64,000 nucleotides of DNA from Phycisphaerae bacterium (GTDB lineage: Bacteria > Planctomycetota > Phycisphaerae > UBA1845): contig JAJDDT010000023.1 in assembly GCA_029260165.1 (NCBI GenBank), positions 1-64,000 of the forward strand. Reading direction: 5' to 3'. Below the pieces are notes generated by a model that searched no databases, was not told where the DNA came from, and saw only the letters and a program-made list of their open reading frames with translations. Below, one piece after another: positions 51,461 to 60,564 of this stretch. A program made the translations under genes and the position numbers. How positions within the stretch are numbered: position 1 is the stretch's first letter; every line of letters starts with the position of its first letter.

Positions 51461-52377
51461 GCCCTCGATCGCAATCGGTGCATGCGGTTGGCCAGAAAAC
51501 TCGTCAACGCGATATCCAACGGGTCCGCCGTGCTCAGGAGCACATAATCAATCCCATGGTCGAGGCAACTGGCGCGCACCCGGCTGATATATGCCTGAAT
51601 GGCATCCAGATAGCTCTGACGAAGCGCCTGCGGGTCGGTTTGAATTTCAACGTTCGAGGCTTCCATCCCCTCAAACAACGTTTGATCCGTAAACGGAAAC
51701 TCCAGCTCGTCATGATCCAACACATGCATGACCATAATTTCGTGTTGACTGAATCGAAATCGCTGTAGACCGTTCACAATGTCGTCAAAATCCGTCAGCA
51801 GATCGGAAATCAACACCACCAGACCGCGTCGCGGCATCTGCTCCGCCAGATGATTGAAAAGCATCTTGACGCTCGTTTCGCGATCCGGACGCGCGTCTTC
51901 CAACACCTGCACGAGACCCGCCAGCGACGCCCGGCTCGTTGAGGTTGGCCTCTGCGCGCGAATCTCGTGATCGAACAGCGTCAAACCAACACCATCCTGC
52001 TGACCGACCATCAAATAGGCGAGCGAAGCAGCCAGCGTGGCTGCATAGTCCCATTTGGTCATTCGATCGGTGCCCGCATGCTCCGGATACGCCATCGAGT
52101 GCGAACAATCGACGAGCAGGTGCGCGCGAAGATTGGTCTCGACCTCATATTCCTTGATCAACAGTCGGTCGGTCTTGGCATACGCACGCCAATCGAGATG
52201 CCGCACGTCGTCACCGGCGACATATTGGCGATGGTCGGCGAATTCGACACTAAAACCCTTGTACGGACTTTCATGCATACCGCCGACGAACCCCTCGACA
52301 ACATGTCGGGCGCGAAGCTCAAGCCGGGAAATCTTCGATAGAATCTCAGGCCGAAAGTAGCTTGCTGAACCGCTCAT
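51457..52377 (-). CDS. DUF58-domain protein
   Basis: 306 aa, cytoplasmic. The family signature is complete: RLELRARHVVEGFVGGMHESPYKGFSVEFADHRQYVAGDDVRHLDWRAYAKTDRLLIKEYEVETN. Then follows a VWA-like fold starting LLVDCSHSMAYPEH and VVLISDLLTDFDD. DUF58 proteins accompany MoxR ATPases and are thought to act as VWA adaptors. The gene overlaps the MoxR gene by 32 nt. Confidence 0.92.
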   Translation of the reverse strand: MSGSASYFRPEILSKISRLELRARHVVEGFVGGMHESPYKGFSVEFADHRQYVAGDDVRHLDWRAYAKTDRLLIKEYEVETNLRAHLLVDCSHSMAYPEHAGTDRMTKWDYAATLAASLAYLMVGQQDGVGLTLFDHEIRAQRPTSTSRASLAGLVQVLEDARPDRETSVKMLFNHLAEQMPRRGLVVLISDLLTDFDDIVNGLQRFRFSQHEIMVMHVLDHDELEFPFTDQTLFEGMEASNVEIQTDPQALRQSYLDAIQAYISRVRASCLDHGIDYVLLSTADPLDIALTSFLANRMHRLRSRA

Positions 52378-53425
52378 TCCTCGCCACTTCCGTTTCGTTC
52401 GGCAACACTGCCTCTAAAATCTCGTTGATAATCCGATCGGGTGTGTAGCCTTCCGCCTCAGCTGAATAATTCGTCACAACACGATGACGCAGAACAGGAC
52501 CACACAGGTCGCGGATGTCGTCAGCCGCAACGTGATGCCGACCACGAATGACCGCCAACGCCTTACCACCGAGCACGAGTGCCTGCACCGCCCGCGGTCC
52601 CGCACCCCATGTCAGCATCTTGCGGATGAACTCAGGCGAGTCATCTTCGCGAGCACGCGTCGCGCGAACAATATCAAGCGCATGTCGCAAGACATCCCTG
52701 GCGATCGGCACACGACGGACCAGTTTCTGGAACTGCAAAATATCCTCACCACCAAAGACCGGCTCAACCTCGTGCTGCTCGTCGATCGTCGTTCGCTCGA
52801 TGATCTCAACTTCCTGTTCGTAGGTCGGGTACTTGACGAAAACCTTGAACATGAAACGGTCCTGTTGCGCCTCCGGCAGCGGATAGGTTCCTTCCTGCTC
52901 GATCGGATTCTGCGTCGCCAAAACAAACGATGGCTGAGCGAGTTTGTGACGCTCCGTACCCACGGTCACCTGCCGCTCCTGCATGGCTTCCAAAAGCGCC
53001 GACTGCGTCTTGGGCGGGGTCCGGTTGATTTCGTCCGCCAGGATGATGTTCGCGAAAATCGGACCCGCGATGAACTTGAGCGCGCGCTGCCCGGTCGACT
53101 TATCCTCCTGAATCACGTCTGTCCCGGTGATGTCTGACGGCATCAGGTCGGGCGTGAACTGAATTCGGTTAAACGACAACCTGAGGCACTGCGCCAGCGT
53201 CGAAATCATCAACGTCTTGGCCAACCCCGGCACACCCTCGAGAATCACATGTCCGTTGGCGAGCAGTGCCACGAATAACTGATCAACCACGTCATCCTGC
53301 CCGACGATCACCTTTCCCAACTCCGCCCGGAGCTTGTCATAACCGTCTTTCAGACGACCGACGGCCTGAATGTCCGACTCCGCCAACGGAGCCGACGTCT
53401 CGCTGTTTGTCAATTCATCATTCAT
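52346..53425 (-). CDS. MoxR-family AAA+ ATPase
   Basis: 359 aa. Walker A variant EGVPGLAKTLM, Walker B ILADEINRTPPKTQSALLEAMQE, then FVLATQNPIEQEGTYPLPEAQQDRFMFKV (sensor and arginine-finger region) and a C-terminal lid (GAGPRAVQALVLGGKALAVIRGRHHVAADDIRDLCGPVLRHRV). MoxR proteins are chaperone-like ATPases that work with VWA proteins on complex assembly or maturation. It leads the MoxR/DUF58/BatA/VWA block; 35 nt separate it from the squalene-cyclase-repeat gene. Confidence 0.95.
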   Translation of the reverse strand: MNDELTNSETSAPLAESDIQAVGRLKDGYDKLRAELGKVIVGQDDVVDQLFVALLANGHVILEGVPGLAKTLMISTLAQCLRLSFNRIQFTPDLMPSDITGTDVIQEDKSTGQRALKFIAGPIFANIILADEINRTPPKTQSALLEAMQERQVTVGTERHKLAQPSFVLATQNPIEQEGTYPLPEAQQDRFMFKVFVKYPTYEQEVEIIERTTIDEQHEVEPVFGGEDILQFQKLVRRVPIARDVLRHALDIVRATRAREDDSPEFIRKMLTWGAGPRAVQALVLGGKALAVIRGRHHVAADDIRDLCGPVLRHRVVTNYSAEAEGYTPDRIINEILEAVLPNETEVARNERFSKLLSA

Positions 53426-53460
53426 ATCGTTCTTCTCAAAAAAACATCGTCTCTGTTTTG

Positions 53461-54504
53461 TTATCGTTGCATGATCGGTAGCGCATCGTACGGCAACTGC
53501 AACATCACCAACGCCAACGCCGTCCCATACACCTTACCAACGCTGCGATCCTCCCACGAACCGTCCTCAGCCTGTCGTTTCAGTAATTCATCGCGAAGCT
53601 GCGGAAAATAACCGTCCCATTCCTTGTCACCCGCCAGATACATCGCCTGCGACATGTAGAAATGAGCATAGAACCAATGGCCCACGCGTCCGAAACTTGT
53701 CGTGATGTGCTCCTTGCAGAATTCGAGCGCTTTCAGTGCCAGCGGGTTCTTGTATTGCCCCGCATTGAACCAGCAACAAACCGCAGCCGCCGTGATCGGA
53801 GCACGCGACGGACCACGCTGGCCCGCGCGGTACGCAATTCCACCATCGCTGTTGGTGGAAATCTTCAGATACTCCATGGCTTGATCGATCACGCTCTTGG
53901 GAACGTGAATCCCCGCATTGCGACAGGCACGCAGCGCCTGCACCTGCGTGATCGTCACCGAACCCTCATCACTCCCCGAATTCGGCGTGTAGATCCAACC
54001 CCCCAGGCGACTCTGCGCCTGACCTGTTAACTGAATCCCACGCGTCAATATCTGCTTGACCTCGTCCTGTCGACGCGGGTTTTCCGTCATCCCATACAAC
54101 TGTCCCAGGAACAACATGCTGAAACCGTGACCGTACATCGGTCTCGACTCACCACCACCGCGCGCGATCAAACCGGAGTTGGTCGCACTCGCCATCAAAT
54201 ACCGTGTCGCCCGATCGACCTTCGCGGCGTATTTGCCCTGCGTCGTCGTATCACCATGCGCCAAAAACGCCAGACCCGCGAGCGACGTCATCGAAACGGG
54301 ATAGCTCCCCATGTTGCCAGCCGACCGCCACGCTCCGTCGCGACCCTGCTGGCGCGCAAGGTATTGAAGCCCTTTCTGAATCGCGGCTTCGGTTTCCGGC
54401 GTGATGTGTTTGGGCAATCGTTTGCCCGCAAACGCAGGCGGGACGCTCCCCAGAGCGACCACCATCAACACGACCGCAAACACACCGCATCTCCGCTGTG
54501 TCAT
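53461..54504 (-). CDS. Secreted squalene-cyclase/prenyltransferase-repeat protein
   Basis: 347 aa. ATG 54504 overlaps the upstream stop (ATGA), so the ORF-track start at 54642 is rejected. Signal RRCGVFAVVLMVVALGSVPPAFA. The mature part is an alpha/alpha toroid with QW-type repeats (AAIQKGLQYLARQQGRDGAWRS; AMEYLKISTNSDGGIAYRAG; DELLKRQAEDGSWEDRSVGKVYGTALALVMLQLP). The signal peptide and lack of a DxDD motif argue against a cyclase; it is probably a structural or glycan/protein-binding toroid as in other planctomycete secreted proteins. Confidence 0.85.
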   Translation of the reverse strand: MTQRRCGVFAVVLMVVALGSVPPAFAGKRLPKHITPETEAAIQKGLQYLARQQGRDGAWRSAGNMGSYPVSMTSLAGLAFLAHGDTTTQGKYAAKVDRATRYLMASATNSGLIARGGGESRPMYGHGFSMLFLGQLYGMTENPRRQDEVKQILTRGIQLTGQAQSRLGGWIYTPNSGSDEGSVTITQVQALRACRNAGIHVPKSVIDQAMEYLKISTNSDGGIAYRAGQRGPSRAPITAAAVCCWFNAGQYKNPLALKALEFCKEHITTSFGRVGHWFYAHFYMSQAMYLAGDKEWDGYFPQLRDELLKRQAEDGSWEDRSVGKVYGTALALVMLQLPYDALPIMQR

Positions 54505-57500
54505 CAATCCACACCTCCGACCATACCCGACGTTGCCCGCGTCACCATCGCACCGATTCCGCGTGACGCCTGCAAAACGATACGACCCGATTTTACCGAC
54601 ATTTGCGACCGCAACGGGTTCCCATCCACATATCCCGACCACACCGACGGCGAGCCGACACGCCGACCATTATCCTTGTCCAGAAGCACGACAGCCTGCT
54701 CATCTGTATACAACCGACTCCTGTCCGCCGCTGCCTTAATATCCGCCGGAAGATGTTCCATAAAAACCAACAAATCCCCATCGGACCGCAACGAGGGTCG
54801 ATGCACAAAACCGGACAGCCCATACCGCCATCTCTCACCACCATCGTTAGCATCAATCGCCACGATCGTCCACCGATCACCATTGACCGCTTCGGTATGG
54901 GCCGCCAACATCAGCAGATCACTGTGAATCCCACCGTCGACGATCAATCCGTCCACATTCTCAAGTCTGCCTTCAATTTCCACGTCGCCGGTCAACACAT
55001 CCAGCAGTCGATACACCCCCGTGCGAGACGCCACCAGGATCTTCCCCGGCGCCGGCTCGAACGAGCTGGCCGCCGGCCAATCCAAGGCCAACGTCCACTC
55101 CTCCAGACCCGATCGTACATCGTACGCAGCCAACCCACCTTCAACAGGCCCACAAACGACACCCTCGTGGTAGGTCACCGGAATGAACTCCCCACCATCC
55201 TGCAAACTGTCAGGCTGCTTGAACGTCACCTCACCCAGACCCGCCCCGTTGGACAATCGAAAGGAGCGAATGTGCTCCGTATCCGCATCAATCGTCATGA
55301 CGTAATCATCGCGAACGTACACCCCGCCAGGCTCGAACCCCAAATCACGACGCCACAAAACCGACCCGTCGAGCATCGATAAAACCGCCAGTTCCGTCGG
55401 CCTGATCATGCACGCCAGCCGACCCGATCCAACGTCCGTCCGAAACTCCCGCAAATAAGGCCTGCCATCAATCGGAACTGCCCACAAACGCAATCCGGAA
55501 ACAACCCCCACCGCGTGCAAACCCTTCGGACCATTCACGACCATCGTCTGACCATCCGACCAGCCCGTCACGATCTCCGCCTCACCGGACGACGATCCGA
55601 CATCCTCAAGACCGTACGCGAAGTCATAGGTCATCAACAACTCCGCCTCCCACTCCATCGTCCCATGCGCGACGTCGTAGGATCGCAACGTGCGCGGTCC
55701 GGCAAAAACAATCTGCCGATCGGCAGACGCCTCAGGCTCAGCCATCCTGAAATCAACCATCGCAAGCGGATGGGTCTCGTCGTCGAACGCGTCAAACGCC
55801 TCCCGACCCGCCAACTCAAACCCGTCTGTTCGCGTAACACGTTCATGCCAGTCCGCAGACAACTCGTCGACCCGCTTGCGCTTGTCCGCAACGATCCGCG
55901 CCACCAACCTGCCACCGACCTGAACGTCGGCAAACTCGCTTTCGAGTCGATCCAGCGATCGACGGGCCGACAGCGACATCGCAGGCGACTGCGCGAGGTA
56001 CAGGTCCGCCTCAAGCAACAATGCCTCAGCCAACTTCTCACGCGAACTTCCAAACCGCATCGACTCATTCAGATACTGTTCCGCACGCTCGAATCGACCA
56101 CGCCCGACCTCAAATCCCGCCAGCGCGTTCAACGATGCCTGCCCCCAGCCTCCCAACGTCCGAATGCCCGCCAACCGTCGCAACGCCCGCGTAGCCTCGG
56201 ATCGTGTTTCAAACTGCTCCAAATTCCCAACAGCCTCGTCAAACACGCGCTTCGCCCCTGCCGCCAGCAGCTTCGCCTCATCCGGACCCAGCTCCGGCTC
56301 GATCCGCAACAACACATCAGCAGCCGCAGCCCGCGCCGAACGCTTCACCTCGCCCTGCACCACGAACTCGTCCGCCAATGGATCCATCCCCATCCGCCAC
56401 AACGTTTCATACGCCTCACGATATCGCCCCATCCGACGCAGCGTGTCACCCAACGCCAACCGCGACTGCACCCGATCGCGATCGCTCGCAGCCAACCGCG
56501 ACGCCAGACGAAGATGGTCCACCGACTGATCGATGGCAGTCCCCGGTCGCGCCGCCAGATTCAACAACGCCTCAACCCGCAAATGCGCAACATGCCGAGC
56601 CATTGCGTCGTCGGGGGGCAGCTTGATGTCACGCAACGCGTCAATCGCCTTTTGCGGTGCCTTGTTGAGCAGCTCCAGAAACGCTAGGCGAATCGCAGTC
56701 CGCGGATCCTCAGGATTCACCCGGTGCGCAGCCAACGTAACCTCGTAGGAACTCAAATCCGGATACGACCGCGCCTCCGACGGATCGACACTGATCATCG
56801 CCCCCTGCGTAAACAACACATTCCCCAGCGGCGGGTGACTGGCTGGTATGGCAATCAATTCGCCCGTCTCACCGGTCAACGCATCAAACGATGCCATCGC
56901 CGTTTCCGTCGGCTGATAAATCCTCCCGCCACTCAACGCCGCCCGACCCGTGACATCTTCCACCGGTTGCGTCCACAACAAATCCTGCTTGCCAAGCGAC
57001 AGACAAGTGATATCCTCACCCCCAAGCCAAACCCGCTCACCATCTGTACCAATCAAATAACGATGATCCTCCCGAGGCCAATCCCAAACCAACGTCCCAT
57101 CGGTTCGGTCAAACGCAATCATGCGATCATCATCCGGGGGCGCCAACAACACCAACGAACCCGCCACCATCGGTGGCGACGGAAACCAAAGCGTCGGCTG
57201 CGTCTGAACCCGGACGTTGAAACGCTTGCTTCGACGACTGAAAATATCGTGCTCGCGGTAACGCGTCGCCCACCGCAACTGCCGCGTGTCAGCCTCAACA
57301 GACATCAGCAAACCAAACCCGGTCGATAAATAAATGACACCATCGTCGACGGCTGAAAACATCGCCCATTCGCGACGCACGGATCGCCCACCCAACGCGT
57401 ACAGCACAACCTGATCCAACAGGCGCCCGTCCGCCACGTCGAAAACCCCCAAAATCACCGCGTTGGCAGATTCAAACGGCACCCAGGCTTCGTCGCCGAC

Positions 57501-58895
57501 AACGACCGGAGGCGCCAATATCAATACATCCCGAAACGCCTCGTCGTCATCCAGTCCACCACGCCGCCAACGCACGCGACCGGTGCGCGCATCGTACGCA
57601 ACCAGTCGTCGCCCAACATCGACCGCACGCGGCCTGTTTCCGCTTCGCAGGACAGCCACACCGTCGGAATCAAACTCCGCGCGATCACCCGACTCCACAC
57701 TGAAAATCAAACCAGCCCCCGCACTGACCGTACCCTCGACGTAATCCCTGAATAGCTGATGCTCGTCCACAAACCCCGAACCACGCCCGAATCGCTCCGC
57801 AATACCAATCGCCGCCGACCCGCTCGACCACGCCAACGTGAAACTCAATAAATCAACCGCCTGCACAACACTGCCCGATTTCAAATACAGACGGTCGTCA
57901 TAAACAATTGGCTCCGCCACGGGCAGCGCGTCTGCACCAAAACCATCCAGCTCCGTCCATCGCATCGCGGGCGCATGAGGCAACCCGCGCCTCCACGGCA
58001 ACTCCTCCGCCATCGTCGGAACCGCCCGCGACATCCGCCGCGTGCACAAACCACCCCCACCCGGACCTGTCCAATCCAGATCATCAACAGGGTCAGCCAA
58101 TCGCAATTCATGAGACAACACATACGCGCGAACCTGCTCGGTCAACGAGTCATTGACCGCCTCGCCCAGCAGCCCCAGCATCTGCGCCCCCATCGCGCGA
58201 TCACCGAGCATCGCGTACGCAACCGCCTGCCGATGCACAAGCCAGTCCAGATTCCGACCCGCCTCCGGAAAAACGCTCCAGTACGCCTGCAAAACCTCAA
58301 GCGCCTCCGATGCCCGCCCCGCATCAAGCAACCACGACGACAACAGTCGAACCGCCTCACCCCCGTGACGACTCATCATGTACAAATCAACCGCCCGCCT
58401 CGCCGCGACAAGATCGTGCGTCTCCCTTGCCCGATCGAGCAACCCCTTCGCCCGACCGTCAAACAACACCCCATACGCCTCACGCCCCGCATCCGGCAAC
58501 GCCGCCAACATGCGATATGCCTTCAACCTCGGCGACTCGAATCGCTCCACCGCCGTCGATTCCACCGTCTTCAACAACCCCGAAGGCGACTCGATTACCC
58601 GCTGCAACGAATCGATTGCCAGCTTCCAATCCTCACGTTCAGTCGCCTGCTCTGCCGTGCGGAACAAATTGCTCACGATCGGAGATTGTTCAATCTCAGG
58701 CCCCCTGCTGATCACCTTCTCGTGCTGATTCCGTTGAGCCACAACCTCCGCCGACAAACCCGCCAACAAGGCGAAAACAAAAACACCACCAGCAGCTCTC
58801 GCCCTGACCCGTCGCGCTGACCGCACGCGGAAAACGTGCTCCGCCGCCCCGTCAGTTCTCAAATGATCGTTTGGTTGATTGTTTGGGTGGCCCAT
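54504..58895 (-). CDS. Giant TPR plus PQQ-type beta-propeller secreted protein
   Basis: About 1463 aa. Signal-like segment GGVFVFALLAGLSAEVVAQ. TPR-like helical sections flank propeller repeats of the PQQ/PilB-type: LVAYDARTGRVRWRRGG, MIAFDRTDGTLVWDWPRED, LTGETGELIAI; later LRSYDVAHGTMEWEAELL, LAAYDVRSGLEEWTLALD, VAIDANDGGERWRYGLS. At least two propellers are likely. The start is uncertain: ATG 58895 lies inside a palindromic repeat and would place ~30 residues before the signal; GTG or TTG starts 40-100 nt later are possible. First gene of the cluster; probably an envelope scaffold analogous to BamB-like propellers (inference). Confidence 0.72.
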   Translation of the reverse strand: MGHPNNQPNDHLRTDGAAEHVFRVRSARRVRARAAGGVFVFALLAGLSAEVVAQRNQHEKVISRGPEIEQSPIVSNLFRTAEQATEREDWKLAIDSLQRVIESPSGLLKTVESTAVERFESPRLKAYRMLAALPDAGREAYGVLFDGRAKGLLDRARETHDLVAARRAVDLYMMSRHGGEAVRLLSSWLLDAGRASEALEVLQAYWSVFPEAGRNLDWLVHRQAVAYAMLGDRAMGAQMLGLLGEAVNDSLTEQVRAYVLSHELRLADPVDDLDWTGPGGGGLCTRRMSRAVPTMAEELPWRRGLPHAPAMRWTELDGFGADALPVAEPIVYDDRLYLKSGSVVQAVDLLSFTLAWSSGSAAIGIAERFGRGSGFVDEHQLFRDYVEGTVSAGAGLIFSVESGDRAEFDSDGVAVLRSGNRPRAVDVGRRLVAYDARTGRVRWRRGGLDDDEAFRDVLILAPPVVVGDEAWVPFESANAVILGVFDVADGRLLDQVVLYALGGRSVRREWAMFSAVDDGVIYLSTGFGLLMSVEADTRQLRWATRYREHDIFSRRSKRFNVRVQTQPTLWFPSPPMVAGSLVLLAPPDDDRMIAFDRTDGTLVWDWPREDHRYLIGTDGERVWLGGEDITCLSLGKQDLLWTQPVEDVTGRAALSGGRIYQPTETAMASFDALTGETGELIAIPASHPPLGNVLFTQGAMISVDPSEARSYPDLSSYEVTLAAHRVNPEDPRTAIRLAFLELLNKAPQKAIDALRDIKLPPDDAMARHVAHLRVEALLNLAARPGTAIDQSVDHLRLASRLAASDRDRVQSRLALGDTLRRMGRYREAYETLWRMGMDPLADEFVVQGEVKRSARAAAADVLLRIEPELGPDEAKLLAAGAKRVFDEAVGNLEQFETRSEATRALRRLAGIRTLGGWGQASLNALAGFEVGRGRFERAEQYLNESMRFGSSREKLAEALLLEADLYLAQSPAMSLSARRSLDRLESEFADVQVGGRLVARIVADKRKRVDELSADWHERVTRTDGFELAGREAFDAFDDETHPLAMVDFRMAEPEASADRQIVFAGPRTLRSYDVAHGTMEWEAELLMTYDFAYGLEDVGSSSGEAEIVTGWSDGQTMVVNGPKGLHAVGVVSGLRLWAVPIDGRPYLREFRTDVGSGRLACMIRPTELAVLSMLDGSVLWRRDLGFEPGGVYVRDDYVMTIDADTEHIRSFRLSNGAGLGEVTFKQPDSLQDGGEFIPVTYHEGVVCGPVEGGLAAYDVRSGLEEWTLALDWPAASSFEPAPGKILVASRTGVYRLLDVLTGDVEIEGRLENVDGLIVDGGIHSDLLMLAAHTEAVNGDRWTIVAIDANDGGERWRYGLSGFVHRPSLRSDGDLLVFMEHLPADIKAAADRSRLYTDEQAVVLLDKDNGRRVGSPSVWSGYVDGNPLRSQMSVKSGRIVLQASRGIGAMVTRATSGMVGGVD

Positions 58896-58961
58896 GGCTT
58901 TAGCCGTGGGGGACTCGAATCCAGGACTCCTTTCAAGTCTCCCCACCTCCCCAGGAGGTGG
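58891..58961. repeat. Two adjacent palindromes overlapping the 5' end of the giant gene
   Basis: CCCATGGCTttAGCCGTGGG (58891-58910, one mismatch) and CCACCTCC-cca-GGAGGTGG (58943-58961, perfect). The pair resembles a mobile palindromic repeat. The minus-strand ATG used by the ORF track for the giant protein lies in the first palindrome. The rest of 58962-59284 shows nothing else that I can support. Confidence 0.5.
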
Positions 58962-59284
58962 CCATCCCTCGTTTGACGTCTGACGGAGCACCAGATATCG
59001 ATGGATGATTTGCCGATTCATATACCCAATTCCCAAGCCACGACCGCCACAAACGGTCACCAATTCCGCGCCAGGCCCAATGACCCGCCTCGATCATAAC
59101 GACGCCACCAGCCCCAAACTACACGCCCAACCAACCCCCCACCCGTTGTTACACCCCCGATACCCGTCCCGCCCATTTTCATCGACGCCGTCACACAATT
59201 TCCGACACAAAAACGTCGTATTCGTAGCTACCGGCATGTAGTCACAAGCCGGGAAGCTGCTGGCCAACTGATCAATGCGACAGA

Positions 59285-59290
59285 TATACT
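59285..59290 (+). promoter_or_regulatory. -10 element for the 186-aa membrane protein
   Basis: TATACT ends 6 nt before ATG 59297. There is no Shine-Dalgarno upstream of the ATG. Fits leaderless transcription. Confidence 0.4.
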
Positions 59291-59296
59291 GCGGCC

Positions 59297-59857
59297 ATGG
59301 GAGGTTTGCGCAGATCACGCCAACGAACGCCGTCACCTGAATCAAGGTTCATTGGTACCGCCGGAGTGGTTTTTCTCATCTTCGGCGCGTTGACCGCCGC
59401 ATGGGCGATCGCGATTCGTTCAATCTGTCTTGCGTTCGTCGCCCTCCCATCTGCTGCCTACGCGTACTACCTTGCGCACACCATCACACTGCTGATTCGA
59501 GCGAAGATTCGATGGGAACGGACGAACATCAAGGGCATTCTCATCTACGCCGACTCCCCAAACCACAAAGAGTACATCGAATCAAATTGGCTTCCGAAGA
59601 TCGGCGATAATGTTGTCGTACTGAACCATTCGCGAAAAAGACGATGGCCAAGAGACCTTGCGGCCAGAGTATTCGATCGATTTGTGCATAAGGTTCATTA
59701 CCCCGATTGTCGGTGCCCCTCTGTCATCGTATTTCGAGGACTTCGCTATCCGCTTGTGTTTCGATTCTTCTATCCGTTTCGCAACAACAAGTTTGGTAGG
59801 CCCGAAGCACTGAAAAAAATGGAAGCCGAAATGTTTGATGCATTTCAGTCTCACTAG
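59297..59857 (+). CDS. Membrane-anchored protein of unknown function
   Basis: 186 aa. Two adjacent membrane segments (FIGTAGVVFLIFGALTAAWAIAI; LAFVALPSAAYAYYLAHTITLLI) then a basic, probably cytosolic domain (TNIKGILIYADSPNHKEYIESNWLPKIGDNVVVLNHSRKRRWPRDLAARVFDRFVHK...). Codon use is less GC-rich than in its neighbours, which suggests recent acquisition. No family recognised. It lies divergently downstream of the giant gene and convergent with the APS-kinase-like gene. Confidence 0.65.
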   Translation: MGGLRRSRQRTPSPESRFIGTAGVVFLIFGALTAAWAIAIRSICLAFVALPSAAYAYYLAHTITLLIRAKIRWERTNIKGILIYADSPNHKEYIESNWLPKIGDNVVVLNHSRKRRWPRDLAARVFDRFVHKVHYPDCRCPSVIVFRGLRYPLVFRFFYPFRNNKFGRPEALKKMEAEMFDAFQSH

Positions 59858-59888
59858 TCACGAAGACTCGCCCAACGACACAAACCCC

Positions 59889-60494
59889 CTACAAATACCC
59901 CAAATCCCGCAGGCGATCCTTGATCATCTCCTCCTCGTCCGCCGTGTACGCCGACTCGCTCACCACCTCGACCAGGCCCATCTCTTCCAGCTTCGACACG
60001 ACCTTCTCGCAACACGCCTCCGCCGACTCAACGTCCGTGTTCACCAGAACCTCCGGCTTGAAAGGCTCCTCGTACGGCGCGTTCACACCAGCCACATGCT
60101 CAATCTCCCCCCGCATCGCCTTCTCAAACAACCCCCGTTCATCCCGCGACATCAGCACTTCCATCGTCGCCCGGCAATACACCTCCACAAACGAACCCAC
60201 GTCCGCCCGAACCGCATCCCGGGTATCCCGATAAGGCGAAACCGCCGTCACCACCGTCACCACGCCGTTGCGGTTGAGCATCCTGCATTCATAACCCAGT
60301 CGCCGCACGTTCGTATCGATTTCCTCACGCGTGAAACCCATGCTGCGATTGATCTCCCGACGAATACGCGCCGAATCGAGAAACTCAACGTGCAACCCGC
60401 GCGATTTCAACCGCTCCACCAGAAGCCTCGCCACCGTCGTCTTCCCCGACCGAGGCAAACCTGTAAACCAAACTGTAAATCCCTCTCGTTCCAT
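59889..60494 (-). CDS. Adenylylsulfate kinase-like protein
   Basis: 201 aa from ATG 60494 (TTG 60506 is possible). P-loop GLPRSGKTT, then FLDSARIRREINRSMGFTREEIDTNVRRLGYECRML and VTAVSPYRDTRDAVRADVG, aligned with CysC blocks. CysC phosphorylates adenosine 5'-phosphosulfate to PAPS. The usual LDGDNIR motif reads LDSARIR here, so the substrate may differ. It lies 71 nt downstream of an anion transporter gene of the type that moves sulfate, which supports a sulfur role. Confidence 0.75.
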   Translation of the reverse strand: MEREGFTVWFTGLPRSGKTTVARLLVERLKSRGLHVEFLDSARIRREINRSMGFTREEIDTNVRRLGYECRMLNRNGVVTVVTAVSPYRDTRDAVRADVGSFVEVYCRATMEVLMSRDERGLFEKAMRGEIEHVAGVNAPYEEPFKPEVLVNTDVESAEACCEKVVSKLEEMGLVEVVSESAYTADEEEMIKDRLRDLGYL

Positions 60495-60506
60495 CCGATC
60501 CGCCAA

Positions 60507-60537
60507 TCAATGTAGCGCTACCCCTTGTGGGTGGCGC
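60507..60537. repeat. REP-like palindromic element, copy 2
   Basis: TCAATGTAGC followed by GCTACCC-cttgt-GGGTGGC (one wobble pair). The head matches copy 1 at 5611 exactly. It lies between the APS-kinase-like gene and the DASS transporter gene. Confidence 0.6.
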
Positions 60538-60564
60538 AATCGCAACAACACGTCAGATTTGGCT

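Noticed and set aside
53461-54504. Squalene-hopene cyclase or terpene enzyme
   Set aside because: It has QW-like repeats but a signal peptide, short length (347 aa) and no DxDD; a secreted toroid is more likely.
55515-56687. 390-aa plus-strand ORF
   Set aside because: Antisense to the giant TPR/propeller gene; basic, His/Arg/Gln-rich shadow.
58905-58945. Possible tRNA fragment (GGACTCGAATCC resembles a T-loop)
   Set aside because: No cloverleaf can be built around it; it is part of the palindromic repeat.
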